Positions 17,154 to 25,183 of a DNA stretch of 64,000 nucleotides are shown in pieces. The notes beneath the pieces were generated by a model. It worked only from the letters and a program-made list of their open reading frames with translations, made no database searches and had not been told where the DNA came from. The position numbers and the translations under genes are program-made. Location: assembly GCF_048320135.1 (NCBI RefSeq), contig NZ_CP182947.1, positions 5,146,001-5,210,000 of the forward strand, read 5' to 3'. Within the stretch, counting starts at the first letter, position 1. The number at the start of each line of letters is the position of its first letter. This DNA comes from Ideonella_A sakaiensis_A. Lineage in GTDB: Bacteria; Pseudomonadota; Gammaproteobacteria; Burkholderiales; Burkholderiaceae_C.

Positions 17154-18812
17154 TCAGACGCGGTTCCAGTCGAAGCCGGCTTTTTCGCCGGACCCATAGA
17201 CCTTCAGCGCACCTTTTTCGCCAACCGCATTCGGCCGCTGGAAGATCCAGTTCTGCCATGCGGTGAGCCGGCCGAAGACCCGGGTGAACATGTTTTCCGG
17301 GCCGTTGAAGCGCAGATTCGCTTCCATGCCGGTCAAGGCGTCGGGCGACATCGCGACCCGTTCCTCGATCGCAATGCGCACCTCGTCGTCCCAGTCGATG
17401 TCGTCCGGGTTCGCGGTGACGAGGCCAAGACCGAATGCGGCATCGGCATCGAGCTTGTCGCCGATGACGGCACGCACCGCATCGATCTCGCTGCTGTTGC
17501 CGTAGAAGCGGCGCTCGAGCCGCGTCTGGCCGGTGATCATCGGATAAAGCTCGAAATTGGCTTCCGACACCGCGATCTTCGGCGCCTTCGCCTCGTCGTC
17601 GGGCAGTGCCAGGTGGTAGCTGCGGTCGCAGGCCAGCGCCAGCTCGAGGAAGGATCCGGCAAAACACGAGCCCGGTTCGATCAGTGCAAACAGGCTGCGC
17701 GACGAAACGTCCAGGCGGCTGAAGGTGCGGCGCAGCAGACCGGTGGTTTCACGCACCAGCCAGTGGCTCTTGTTGGCCAGCAGGACCTTGTCCATTGCCA
17801 GCACCGCATCGGCTTCTCCTTCGGTCTTGATCAGCCAGGTGCCGATGTCGAGCTCGTTGGTGCGCATCTCGAGGATCGCATCTTCCAGTTCACGCGCCAG
17901 CACCAGCGGGTACCAGGCAACGCCTGCGGCCTCTATGCCGGCGACGTCGGTCGGCTGATCGGCGCCAGGGCCCTTCACGGTCCAGGTCGCGGTGCGCTTG
18001 TTGCGGTCGATCTCGACTGTCACGTTCGAATAACGCAGTGCGTCAGCCTCGATTGTTCGTTGCAGCGGCGTCAGCACGACGCCTTTTGCATCGGCCGGGC
18101 GGTCGCTCTGCTCGGCCAGTTGCAGCGCGCGCTCCTGCACCTTCTTTGCGAATTCGGCCGGCTTGGCGATATCGTCGACCAGTTTCCAGTCCTTCGCCTT
18201 CTTGCCGCGCACACCTTCGACGCTGGTGCAGAACAGGTCGGCGAGGTCGTGGCGGACCTTGCGCTTGTCGGTGACACGGGTCAGGCCGCCGGTGCCCGGC
18301 AGCACGCCGAGCAGCGGCACTTCGGGCAGGCTGACCGCGCTCGAGCGGTCGTCGACGAGGATGATCTCGTCGCAGGCCAGCGCGACTTCGTAGCCGCCGC
18401 CGGCGCAAGCGCCGTTCACCGCGGCGAGGAATTTGAGCCCGGAATGCTTCGACGAATCCTCCAGGCCGTTGCGGGTCTCGTTGGTGAACTTGCAGAAATT
18501 GACCTTCCAGGCATGGCTGGAGACGCCGAGCATGAAGATGTTGGCGCCCGAGCAGAACACCTTGTCCTTGGCGCTCGTCAGCACCACGGTGCGCACTTCA
18601 GGATGCTCGAAGCGGATGCGGTTGATGGCATCGTTCAACTCGACATCGACGCCGAGGTCATAACTGTTGAGCTTGAGCTTGTAGCCCGGACGCAGCCCGG
18701 CGTTTTCGTCGAAGTCGGCCGCCAGCGTGGCCACCGGGCCTTCGAACTTCAGCTTCCAGTGGCGGTAGTTGTCGGGATGGGTCTGGTAGTCGACGCGTGC
18801 GGGCTGGTTCAT
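17154..18812 (-). CDS. boxC: 2,3-epoxybenzoyl-CoA dihydrolase BoxC
   Basis: Opens the epoxide ring hydrolytically, releasing formate and 3,4-dehydroadipyl-CoA semialdehyde. The 552-residue protein holds crotonase-like segments: VFCSGANIFMLGVSSHAWKVNFCKFTNE in abbreviated terms (FCSGANIFML) and NGACAGGGYEVALACDEI in the first half, and a second related region later (FAGSFLELALACDR). The start at 18812 has AAGGAGA six bases upstream. It is the first gene of the box operon, read from the promoter at 18855-18883. Confidence 0.95.
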   Translation of the reverse strand: MNQPARVDYQTHPDNYRHWKLKFEGPVATLAADFDENAGLRPGYKLKLNSYDLGVDVELNDAINRIRFEHPEVRTVVLTSAKDKVFCSGANIFMLGVSSHAWKVNFCKFTNETRNGLEDSSKHSGLKFLAAVNGACAGGGYEVALACDEIILVDDRSSAVSLPEVPLLGVLPGTGGLTRVTDKRKVRHDLADLFCTSVEGVRGKKAKDWKLVDDIAKPAEFAKKVQERALQLAEQSDRPADAKGVVLTPLQRTIEADALRYSNVTVEIDRNKRTATWTVKGPGADQPTDVAGIEAAGVAWYPLVLARELEDAILEMRTNELDIGTWLIKTEGEADAVLAMDKVLLANKSHWLVRETTGLLRRTFSRLDVSSRSLFALIEPGSCFAGSFLELALACDRSYHLALPDDEAKAPKIAVSEANFELYPMITGQTRLERRFYGNSSEIDAVRAVIGDKLDADAAFGLGLVTANPDDIDWDDEVRIAIEERVAMSPDALTGMEANLRFNGPENMFTRVFGRLTAWQNWIFQRPNAVGEKGALKVYGSGEKAGFDWNRV

Positions 18813-18852
18813 GGTGTCTCCTTGCGGGCAGGTGCTCTGGGATGGCATGCAT

Positions 18853-18864
18853 GCATCATATTGC
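18853..18864. promoter_or_regulatory. putative BoxR operator overlapping the boxC -10 element
   Basis: Palindromic GCA-N6-TGC word (GCATCATATTGC on the plus strand). It covers the boxC -10 element at 18855-18860. Its centre lies 31 bases from the next site, about three helical turns, so both would face the same side of the DNA. Assignment to BoxR is inferred from position and repetition. Confidence 0.6.
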
Positions 18865-18883
18865 CGATAAATGCCTCCGTCAA
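18855..18883 (-). promoter_or_regulatory. sigma-70 promoter of boxCBA
   Basis: On the minus strand TTGACG (18878-18883) and TATGAT (18855-18860) are separated by exactly 17 bases. Each is one mismatch from consensus. The start point would fall near 18848, leaving a leader of about 35 bases before boxC. The flanking GCA-N6-TGC palindromes suit repression of this promoter. Confidence 0.7.
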
Positions 18884-18895
18884 GCAGTTTAGTGC
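18884..18895. promoter_or_regulatory. putative BoxR operator abutting the boxC -35 element
   Basis: GCAGTTTAGTGC on the plus strand (GCACTAAACTGC on the minus strand) directly adjoins the boxC -35 TTGACG. It ends two bases before the boxR stop codon. The motif-then-TTGAC arrangement is the same as at the ligase promoter (19844-19861). Confidence 0.6.
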
Positions 18896-18896
18896 A

Positions 18897-19862
18897 TTAT
18901 TCTGCGTGTTCTGTCTGATCCATCTGCAATGCGTTGCGCACCATCTCGCGCAGGGCCAGAAACGTTGGCTGCAGCGGTTGGCGACTGGTATCGAGCTGGA
19001 ATTCGGCCTTCGAATAGAACGCGGCGCGGCCGGCGAGGATGGTTTTCAGGTCGTCCATCGCCTCCTTGTTGCCGGCCATCGGCCGCATGTCGCCTTGCGC
19101 GGCGACCCGCGCCATGTGGTCCTCCGGCAATGCGCGAAGCCAGACCGTCGTGCAATGGCCGAGCAGCAGGTTGAAGCTGGCCGGGTCGGAGACGAGGCCG
19201 CCGGGGGTTGCGATGATCGCTTCGGGATAGATCTGGATCGCTTCCTCGATCGCCCGCCGCTCGTAGCGGCGGTAGGCGTTCTGGCCGTACAGCCCCTGGA
19301 TCTCGCTGATCGTGCAGCCGGCAAATTTCTCGATCTCGCGGCTCAGCTCGACAAACGGGAAACCGAGGTCTTCGGCCAGCATGCTGCCGAGCGTCGTCTT
19401 GCCGGCGCCGCGCAGGCCGATCAGCGCAACCCGTGATCCGCGCCGCGACCTGGCCGACGCCTTGGCGCTGCCCGAGCCGAGCAGCTCGCCGATCGCCTCG
19501 CGCGCCCGGCGCAGCGTCGCCTCATCGCGGTTCTCGAGCATCTCGCGGATCATCAGCCACTCCGGCGACTGCGTCGTCGGGTCGCCGAGCAATTCGGCAA
19601 GCGAGCATTTCAGCGCGACCGCAACCTGCAGCAGCACCAGCACCGAGGCATTGCCGACGCCGTATTCGAGGTTGGCAAGGTGCCGTTCCGAGACATCGGT
19701 GGCCAGCGCCAGCGCCTTGCGCGACATGCCGCGGCGCGCGCGGATATCGCGGACGCGCTGACCGAGCGCGACCAGAAACGGGTGCTTGCCGCCGGAATCT
19801 TCGGCCTCGGAGGCTGCGGCGCTAGGTGTTAACTCGGATACAGGCAATATAGTGCTTGACAT
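18897..19862 (-). CDS. boxR: BoxR/BzdR-like transcriptional regulator (HTH plus shikimate-kinase-like domain)
   Basis: Regulator of aerobic benzoyl-CoA metabolism. Its relatives are repressors released by benzoyl-CoA. Residues about 30-95 form an XRE-type helix-turn-helix (LGQRVRDIRARRGMSRKAL...VSERHLANLEYG). A linker to about 140 joins a shikimate-kinase-like effector domain with P-loop GLRGAGKTT at 149-157. The 321-residue length fits the family. It is divergent from the DUF4863-ligase operon and ends just before the boxC promoter. Its start codon at 19860-19862 overlaps the -35 of the opposite promoter and an operator lies in its first codons, so the exact start is uncertain. Confidence 0.92.
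   Translation of the reverse strand: MSSTILPVSELTPSAAASEAEDSGGKHPFLVALGQRVRDIRARRGMSRKALALATDVSERHLANLEYGVGNASVLVLLQVAVALKCSLAELLGDPTTQSPEWLMIREMLENRDEATLRRAREAIGELLGSGSAKASARSRRGSRVALIGLRGAGKTTLGSMLAEDLGFPFVELSREIEKFAGCTISEIQGLYGQNAYRRYERRAIEEAIQIYPEAIIATPGGLVSDPASFNLLLGHCTTVWLRALPEDHMARVAAQGDMRPMAGNKEAMDDLKTILAGRAAFYSKAEFQLDTSRQPLQPTFLALREMVRNALQMDQTEHAE
19844..19855. promoter_or_regulatory. putative BoxR operator upstream of the ligase-operon -35
   Basis: GCAATATAGTGC, a GCA-N6-TGC palindrome immediately before the TTGACA at 19856-19861, reproducing the layout at the boxC promoter. It lies within codons 3-7 of boxR as annotated, so it could also mediate autoregulation. BoxR binding is inferred. 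Confidence 0.6.
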
Positions 19863-19884
19863 GGTAGGCCCACGAACTTAGAGT
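19856..19884 (+). promoter_or_regulatory. sigma-70 promoter of the DUF4863/benzoate-CoA ligase operon
   Basis: A consensus -35 (TTGACA, 19856-19861) and a weaker -10 (TAGAGT, 19879-19884) are spaced by 17 bases. A perfect inverted repeat CGAACT-TAG-AGTTCG (19873-19887) overlaps the -10. The start point would be near 19891, inside or next to the second operator. Confidence 0.6.
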
Positions 19885-19892
19885 TCGAACAA

Positions 19893-19904
19893 GCACGATA
19901 CTGC
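19893..19904. promoter_or_regulatory. putative BoxR operator at the ligase-operon start point
   Basis: GCACGATACTGC, the fourth GCA-N6-TGC word of the locus, centred 49 bases from the 19844 site and lying around the predicted transcription start. Occupancy here would block initiation. BoxR binding is inferred. Confidence 0.55.
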
Positions 19905-19962
19905 ATGTTGGCTGGGGCGACAAGACCAAACCCGCCCCACCCGATGTCTACCGAGGTTGGAA

Positions 19963-20451
19963 ATGATGATGAGCCAGACCGATACCGTCACCCCCGAATC
20001 GTTCAAGGCGCAACTCGCGCAGCTGACAGCTCAAATGGCCGGCCGGCCGCTTGATGATGAACTGGGCAGCTGGCTGAACCGCGAATGGGGCCCGGACAGC
20101 GAAACCTATGCCGAACTGAAGGCCAGCTGCATCGCCGGCGCCGAGGCCGGCTGGTTGTGCAACCGCGAAGGCGGCGGCATCCGTTATGGCCGGATCTTCA
20201 AGCCGACGCCTGAGTTGCACGGTTTTTCGGTCGACGTCGTCGACATGAAGGATGTCGTCGGCCCGCACCACATGCACCCGAACGGCGAAATCGACCTCGT
20301 GATGCCGCTCGAAGGTGATGCACGATTCAATGGCCAGCCTGCTGGCTGGCTGGTCTGCCCGCCCGGCAGCGCCCACCATCCGACGGTTTCCGACGGCCGT
20401 GCGCTGGTGCTTTATCTGCTGCCCGAAGGGCGGATCGAATTCACCCGATGA
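19963..20451 (+). CDS. DUF4863 family (PnbB-like) cupin protein
   Basis: 162 residues, no signal peptide. The C-terminal half reads as a small beta-barrel with His-rich stretches (DVVGPHHMHPNGEIDLVMP, PPGSAHHPTVSDG) suited to metal binding. The family includes 4-hydroxylaminobenzoate lyase, but here the gene heads the operon for benzoate-CoA ligase, so that activity is unlikely to be its task. Three ATGs in a row (19963, 19966, 19969) follow a weak GAGG; a TTG at 19957 is also in frame. Family assignment from memory; function open. Confidence 0.75.
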   Translation: MMMSQTDTVTPESFKAQLAQLTAQMAGRPLDDELGSWLNREWGPDSETYAELKASCIAGAEAGWLCNREGGGIRYGRIFKPTPELHGFSVDVVDMKDVVGPHHMHPNGEIDLVMPLEGDARFNGQPAGWLVCPPGSAHHPTVSDGRALVLYLLPEGRIEFTR

Positions 20452-20525
20452 GCGAGCCGGCCGGCGCCCGGCGCGCGGCAGCCGCCCGCGCCGCCGTCCG
20501 GTAAACAACATCACAGGAGACAGCC

Positions 20526-22091
20526 ATGGACAAGCCCGCCGTCGCGGCCCCCGCAGCCCGCTTCAATTTCGCCCAGCATCTGCTCGACGCCAACCGCACG
20601 CGCGGGTCCAAAACCGCCTTCGTCGACGACCACGGCAGTCTGGGTTATGCCGAACTCGAGCAGCGGGTGCGCCGTGTCGCCGCGGCGTTGCGCAAGCAGG
20701 GCCTGCGCCGCGAGGAGCGGGTGCTGCTGCTGATGCACGACTGCAACGACTGGCCAGCAAGTTTTCTGGGCGCGATGTATGCAGGGCTGGTGCCGGTGGC
20801 CGTCAATACGCTGCTGACCGCCGACGACTATGCCTACATGCTCGAGCATTCGCGCGCCCAGGCGGCGTTGGTTTCCGGCGCATTGCTGCCGGCGTTGACG
20901 GCGGCGATGACGCGTTCCGACCACGAACTGCAGAAGGTGATCGTCTCGCATCCGATCGCACCGCTGCATCCGGCCGAAGTCGAATTCGAGGCTTTCATCG
21001 ACGGCGTCGCGCCGGCCACGAAGCCGGCTGCGACCAATGCCGACGACCCCGGCTTCTGGTTGTATTCGTCGGGTTCGACCGGCCGGCCGAAGGGCACCGT
21101 CCATTCGCACGCCAACCCGTACTGGACCGCCGAGCTGTACGGCAAGCGGGTGCTCGCCCTGACCGAAAACGATGTCTGCTTTTCCGCGGCGAAGCTGTTT
21201 TTTGCCTATGGCCTCGGCAATGCGCTGACCTTTCCGATGAGCGTCGGCGCGACCACCGTGCTGATGGCCGAGCGGCCGACGCCGGACGCCGTCTTCAAGC
21301 GCTGGATCGAGCGCCAGACCACCGTTTTTTATGGTGCGCCGACCGGTTATGCCGGCATGCTGGCGTCGCCGGCGCTGCCGTCGCGCGACCAGGTCGCCTT
21401 GCGGATGGCGTCGTCGGCCGGCGAGGCGCTGCCGGCCGAGATCGGCGAGCGTTTCAAGGCGCAGTTCGGCGTCGACATCGTCGACGGCATCGGCTCGACC
21501 GAGATGCTGCACATCTTTCTGTCGAACCGCCCGGGCGACGTGCGCTACGGCACGACCGGCTGGCCGGTGCCGGGATACGAGATAGAACTGCGCGGCGAGG
21601 ACGGTGGGCCGGTGCCCGACGGCGAACCGGGCGATCTCTATATCCAGGGCCCGTCGGCAGCGATGATGTACTGGGGCAACCGCGCGAAGACCCGCGAGAC
21701 CTTCCAGGGCGGCTGGACCAAGAGCGGCGACAAATACCTGCGCAATGCCGACGGCACCTACACCTATTGCGGTCGCAGCGACGACATGCTGAAGGTCAGC
21801 GGCATCTATGTGTCGCCATTCGAGGTCGAGGCGACGCTGGTGCAGCATCCGGCGGTGCTCGAGGCCGCGGTGATCGGAAAGGAAGATGCCGAGGGGCTGA
21901 CCAAGACCAAGGCTTTCGTCGTGCTGAAGCAAGGCGAGCAGGTCAGCGAGGACGAGCTGAAGGCGTTCGTGAAAGAGCGGCTGGCTCCGTACAAATACCC
22001 ACGCTTCATCGAGTTCGTCGCCGACCTTCCGAAGACCGCCACCGGTAAGATCCAGCGCTTCAAATTGCGTGAGATCGAATCCAAGCAATGA
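20526..22091 (+). CDS. bclA: benzoate-CoA ligase
   Basis: Activates benzoate with ATP and CoA to benzoyl-CoA in the cytoplasm. The 521-residue protein has the adenylate-forming family signature YSSGSTGRPKGTVHSH near residue 180, SSAGEALP and GIGSTEMLH in the middle, and the C-terminal PKTATGKIQRF with the catalytic Lys at about residue 508. The start has AGGAGA eight bases before it. The stop overlaps the start of the next gene by four bases. Clustering with boxABC and boxR supports benzoate as the substrate. Confidence 0.93.
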   Translation: MDKPAVAAPAARFNFAQHLLDANRTRGSKTAFVDDHGSLGYAELEQRVRRVAAALRKQGLRREERVLLLMHDCNDWPASFLGAMYAGLVPVAVNTLLTADDYAYMLEHSRAQAALVSGALLPALTAAMTRSDHELQKVIVSHPIAPLHPAEVEFEAFIDGVAPATKPAATNADDPGFWLYSSGSTGRPKGTVHSHANPYWTAELYGKRVLALTENDVCFSAAKLFFAYGLGNALTFPMSVGATTVLMAERPTPDAVFKRWIERQTTVFYGAPTGYAGMLASPALPSRDQVALRMASSAGEALPAEIGERFKAQFGVDIVDGIGSTEMLHIFLSNRPGDVRYGTTGWPVPGYEIELRGEDGGPVPDGEPGDLYIQGPSAAMMYWGNRAKTRETFQGGWTKSGDKYLRNADGTYTYCGRSDDMLKVSGIYVSPFEVEATLVQHPAVLEAAVIGKEDAEGLTKTKAFVVLKQGEQVSEDELKAFVKERLAPYKYPRFIEFVADLPKTATGKIQRFKLREIESKQ

Positions 22092-22897
22092 CGTCGCAAT
22101 TCGCCGAAATCGACTGGGCAGGCCGCCGCGTGCGGATCGAGCACCAGTGGATCGGCCGGGAGCGCCGCGACCAGCCGCTGCTCGTCTTCCTGCACGAGGG
22201 GCTTGGTTCGATCTCGATGTGGCGCGATTTTCCGGCCCGCTTGTGCGCCGCCGCCGGCTGCCGCGGCCTCGTCTATTCGCGGCCCGGCTACGGCCGCTCG
22301 ACGCCGCGCGCGGCCGAGGAGGCCTGGGGTCTCGATTTCATGCACCGCCAGGCGCACGAGGTGCTGCCGGCGCTGCTCGAGGCGCTCGACATCGATGCGG
22401 ATGCCCAACCGCCGTGGCTGTTCGGTCACAGCGACGGCGGCTCGATCGCGCTGCTGCATGCGGCGCGGTTCCCGCAGCGGGTGGCGGGGCTGATCGTGCT
22501 GGCGCCGCACATCCTCGTCGAGGAGCTTTCGGTCGCGAGCATCGCAAAAGCGCGCACCGCCTACCTGGAAACCGATCTGCGCGATCGCCTCGCGCGCCAT
22601 CACGACGATCCCGATTCGGCATTCTGGGGCTGGAACGACATCTGGCTGCACCCGCCGTTCCGAGACTGGTCGATCGAAGCCGAGCTGGACTCGATCCGCT
22701 GCCCGCTGCTGGCGATCCAGGGGCTGGACGACGAATACGGTACGCTGGAGCAGATCCGCGGCATCGCGCGGCGCGTTGAGCAGACCCGCTTGCTCGAATT
22801 GCCCGACTGCGGGCACTCGCCGCACCGCGACCAGCCGGAAGCGGTGATCGCCGCGGCGTCACAATTGATTCATCAACACAACGGAGACAAACGATGA
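22088..22897 (+). CDS. alpha/beta hydrolase of the benzoate locus
   Basis: 269 residues. LLVFLHEGLGSISMWRDFP carries the oxyanion region; the nucleophile elbow is GHSDGGSIAL (Ser), followed by an acid in GLDDEYG and a late His in PDCGHSPHRDQPEAV. It overlaps both the ligase stop and the binding-protein start by four bases, so it is translationally locked into the operon. Such genes recur beside box clusters. It may clear a toxic lactone or a dead-end CoA thioester, but the sequence does not settle it. Confidence 0.82.
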   Translation: MTSQFAEIDWAGRRVRIEHQWIGRERRDQPLLVFLHEGLGSISMWRDFPARLCAAAGCRGLVYSRPGYGRSTPRAAEEAWGLDFMHRQAHEVLPALLEALDIDADAQPPWLFGHSDGGSIALLHAARFPQRVAGLIVLAPHILVEELSVASIAKARTAYLETDLRDRLARHHDDPDSAFWGWNDIWLHPPFRDWSIEAELDSIRCPLLAIQGLDDEYGTLEQIRGIARRVEQTRLLELPDCGHSPHRDQPEAVIAAASQLIHQHNGDKR

Positions 22898-24066
22898 AAT
22901 TTCCCCGCCTGACCACCCTCGTAGCTGCCACGCTGCTGGCGACCGCCGCGGCGACGCCGGCGCTGGCACAGTCTTCCGGCAAGCTGAAGGTCGGCCTGAT
23001 GCTGCCGGCCACCGGCACCTTTGCCGCACTCGGCACCGCGATCGAGAACGGCTTCAAGCTGTACGTTGCCGAGCAGGGCGGCAAGCTCGGCGGCCGCGAG
23101 ATCGAGTTCTACAACGTCGACGACGAATCCGATCCGTCGAAGGCGACCGACAACATGAACAAGCTGATCAAGCGCGACAACGTCGATGTTGTCGTCGGCA
23201 CGGTTCACTCGGGTGTCGCGATGGCTATGGCCAAGGTCGCGAAGGACACCGGCACGATGCTGATCGTGCCGAACGCCGGCGCCAATGCGGTGACCGGCCC
23301 GATGTGCGGCAAGAACATCTACCGCAGCTCGTTCACGAACTCGCAGCCGGGTTATGCGATGGGCGAGGCACTGGCGAAGAAGGGCGTCAAGCGCGTCGTC
23401 ACGATCACCTGGAAATATGCGGCCGGCGACGAATCGGTCGGTGGCTTCAAGGAAGCCTTCGAGAAGGGTGGCGGCAAGGTCGTCGAGGAGCTGGCGGTGC
23501 CATTCCCGAGCGTCGAGTTTCAGGCGCTGCTGACGCAGATCGCGTCGATCAAGCCTGACGCCGTCTATACCTTCTTTGCCGGCGGCGGTGCAGTCAAGTT
23601 CGTCAAGGACTATGCGGCAGCCGGTCTGAAGAACAGCATTCCGCTGTATGGCGCCGGCTTCCTGACCGACGGCACGCTCGACGCGCAGGGCGATGCAGCG
23701 CAGGGCCTGCAGACGACACTTCACTATGCCGACAGCCTGAATACGCCGAAGGACAACGCGTTCCGGCTGGCCTATGCGAAGTCCTACAAGCAGCAGCCCG
23801 ACGTCTATGCGGTGCAGGGCTACGACGCGGCGCAGATTCTTGGCGTCGGCCTGGCTGCGGCAAAGGGCGACATCAAGAACCAGGATGCATTTGCCGACGC
23901 GGTGCGCAAGGCGACGATCGACAGCCCGCGCGGCCCGTTCAAGATGTCGAAGTCGCACAACCCGATCCAGGACTTCTACCTGCGTGAAGTGAAGGGCAAG
24001 GAAAACGTCGTCGTCGGCATCGCCTCGAAGGGCCTGGTCGACCCGGGCCGCGGCTGCCGCATGTAA
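22894..24066 (+). CDS. ABC substrate-binding protein, LivK/aromatic-acid type
   Basis: Periplasmic type I binding protein, 390 residues, with a signal peptide cleaved after TPALAQ near residue 26. The fold features are KVGLMLPATGTFAALG at the mature N-terminus, VVGTVHSGVAMAM and FTNSQPGYAMGEAL. It heads the transport genes of the benzoate operon and probably captures benzoate or a close analogue rather than a branched-chain amino acid, judged from context. A REP-like repeat follows it, the position where malE-type binding proteins often have one. Confidence 0.9.
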   Translation: MKFPRLTTLVAATLLATAAATPALAQSSGKLKVGLMLPATGTFAALGTAIENGFKLYVAEQGGKLGGREIEFYNVDDESDPSKATDNMNKLIKRDNVDVVVGTVHSGVAMAMAKVAKDTGTMLIVPNAGANAVTGPMCGKNIYRSSFTNSQPGYAMGEALAKKGVKRVVTITWKYAAGDESVGGFKEAFEKGGGKVVEELAVPFPSVEFQALLTQIASIKPDAVYTFFAGGGAVKFVKDYAAAGLKNSIPLYGAGFLTDGTLDAQGDAAQGLQTTLHYADSLNTPKDNAFRLAYAKSYKQQPDVYAVQGYDAAQILGVGLAAAKGDIKNQDAFADAVRKATIDSPRGPFKMSKSHNPIQDFYLREVKGKENVVVGIASKGLVDPGRGCRM

Positions 24067-24136
24067 CGCGCTTTCCTGCTGCGCGGTCCGAGTCCGGGCC
24101 GTGTGCGCAGCAAGGGGCGGAGGTCGGTGGGTGTTC

Positions 24137-24204
24137 GTGGGAGGGGCTTCAGCCCCGATTGGATGGTGTGGCAGCAGCCCGAGCGGGGCTGAAGCCCCTC
24201 CCAC
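24137..24204. repeat. REP-like palindromic repeat, copy 3
   Basis: Complete element with both arms (GTGGGAGGGGCTTCAGCCCC and its complement) and the asymmetric loop GGATGGTGTGGCAGCAGCCC. It lies between the binding-protein gene and livH. A 3' hairpin here could protect the binding-protein mRNA and lower expression of the permease genes. The rest of the 235-base gap shows no gene. Confidence 0.88.
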
Positions 24205-24301
24205 AAAGTCGGCCTCGACCTGAGTTTCGTTTAAGTTTTCGGCGCCTGCTTTGCAGCGCGCCCTGAGGGCTGCTGTGCCCGACACCCATCCGGTGAACAC
24301 C

Positions 24302-25183
24302 ATGGACCTCGCCTCATTTCTGATCCAGTGCCTGAACTCGTTGCAGTACGGGTTGCTGCTGTTCCTGGTTGCGTCCGGGCTGACGTTGATCTTCGGGATC
24401 ATGGGGGTGATCAACCTCGCGCATGGCAGCTTCTACATGATCGGCGCCTACATGGCGTTTGCGCTGGCGCCGATCGTCGGCAGCACGTTTGGCGGCGGGT
24501 TTTTCTCGACGCTGGCGGTCGGCGTCGTGCTGGCGGTGCTGCTCGGTTATGTGCTCGAGTGGGTGTTCTACAGCTACCTGTATGAACGGGAACACCTGCA
24601 GCAGGTGCTGATGACCTATGGCCTGATTCTCGTCTTCGAGGAGTTGCGCAGCCTGCTGGTCGGTGACGACGTGCACGGCGTGCAGGCGCCGGAGATCCTC
24701 GCCGGCACGATTCCGCTCGGCGATCTGATGACCTATCCCGTCTACCGCCTGTTCATCTCCGGCGTTTGCCTGCTGCTGGCGCTGGGCATGTACCTGGTCT
24801 TCACGCGCACCCGGCTCGGCATGATGATCCGCGCCGGCAGCACCAATCGCGAGATGGTCCAGTCGCTCGGTGTCGACATCAAGTTTCTCTACCGCGTGGT
24901 GTTCGCCGCCGGGGTTGCGATCGCGGTCTTCGCCGGCATGGTCGCCGCGCCGGTGTCGTCGGTTTATCCGGGCATGGGCAATTCGGTGCTGATCATCTGC
25001 TTCGTCGTCGTCGTGATCGGCGGCATCGGGTCGATCAAGGGGGCGCTGGTCGCCGCGTTGCTGATCGGCGCGGTCGACACCTTCGGCAAGGTGCTGCTGC
25101 CGCAGGCTGCCGGCGTGCTGGTCTACGTGATGATGGCGTTGATCCTGCTGTGGAAGCCGGACGGTCTGTTCAAGGCGGGATGA
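24302..25183 (+). CDS. livH: branched-chain-type ABC permease LivH-like
   Basis: 293-residue inner-membrane permease with about eight hydrophobic segments. The LivH-type signature is seen in IFGIMGVINLAHGSFYMIGAY near residue 35 and in IGGIGSIKGALVAALLIGAVDT near the C-terminus. The ATG at 24302 is chosen over an upstream in-frame start because it begins the conserved N-terminus. Its stop overlaps the start of the next permease gene. Context suggests benzoate as the substrate. Confidence 0.9.
   Translation: MDLASFLIQCLNSLQYGLLLFLVASGLTLIFGIMGVINLAHGSFYMIGAYMAFALAPIVGSTFGGGFFSTLAVGVVLAVLLGYVLEWVFYSYLYEREHLQQVLMTYGLILVFEELRSLLVGDDVHGVQAPEILAGTIPLGDLMTYPVYRLFISGVCLLLALGMYLVFTRTRLGMMIRAGSTNREMVQSLGVDIKFLYRVVFAAGVAIAVFAGMVAAPVSSVYPGMGNSVLIICFVVVVIGGIGSIKGALVAALLIGAVDTFGKVLLPQAAGVLVYVMMALILLWKPDGLFKAG

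Noticed and set aside
19881..19892. GTTCGAAC stretch resembling a tRNA T-loop
   Set aside because: No acceptor, D or anticodon arms fit around it. It belongs to the promoter-region inverted repeat between boxR and the DUF4863 gene.
20511..22088. 525-codon open frame antisense to benzoate-CoA ligase
   Set aside because: Shadow frame; the opposite strand has the full adenylate-forming enzyme.
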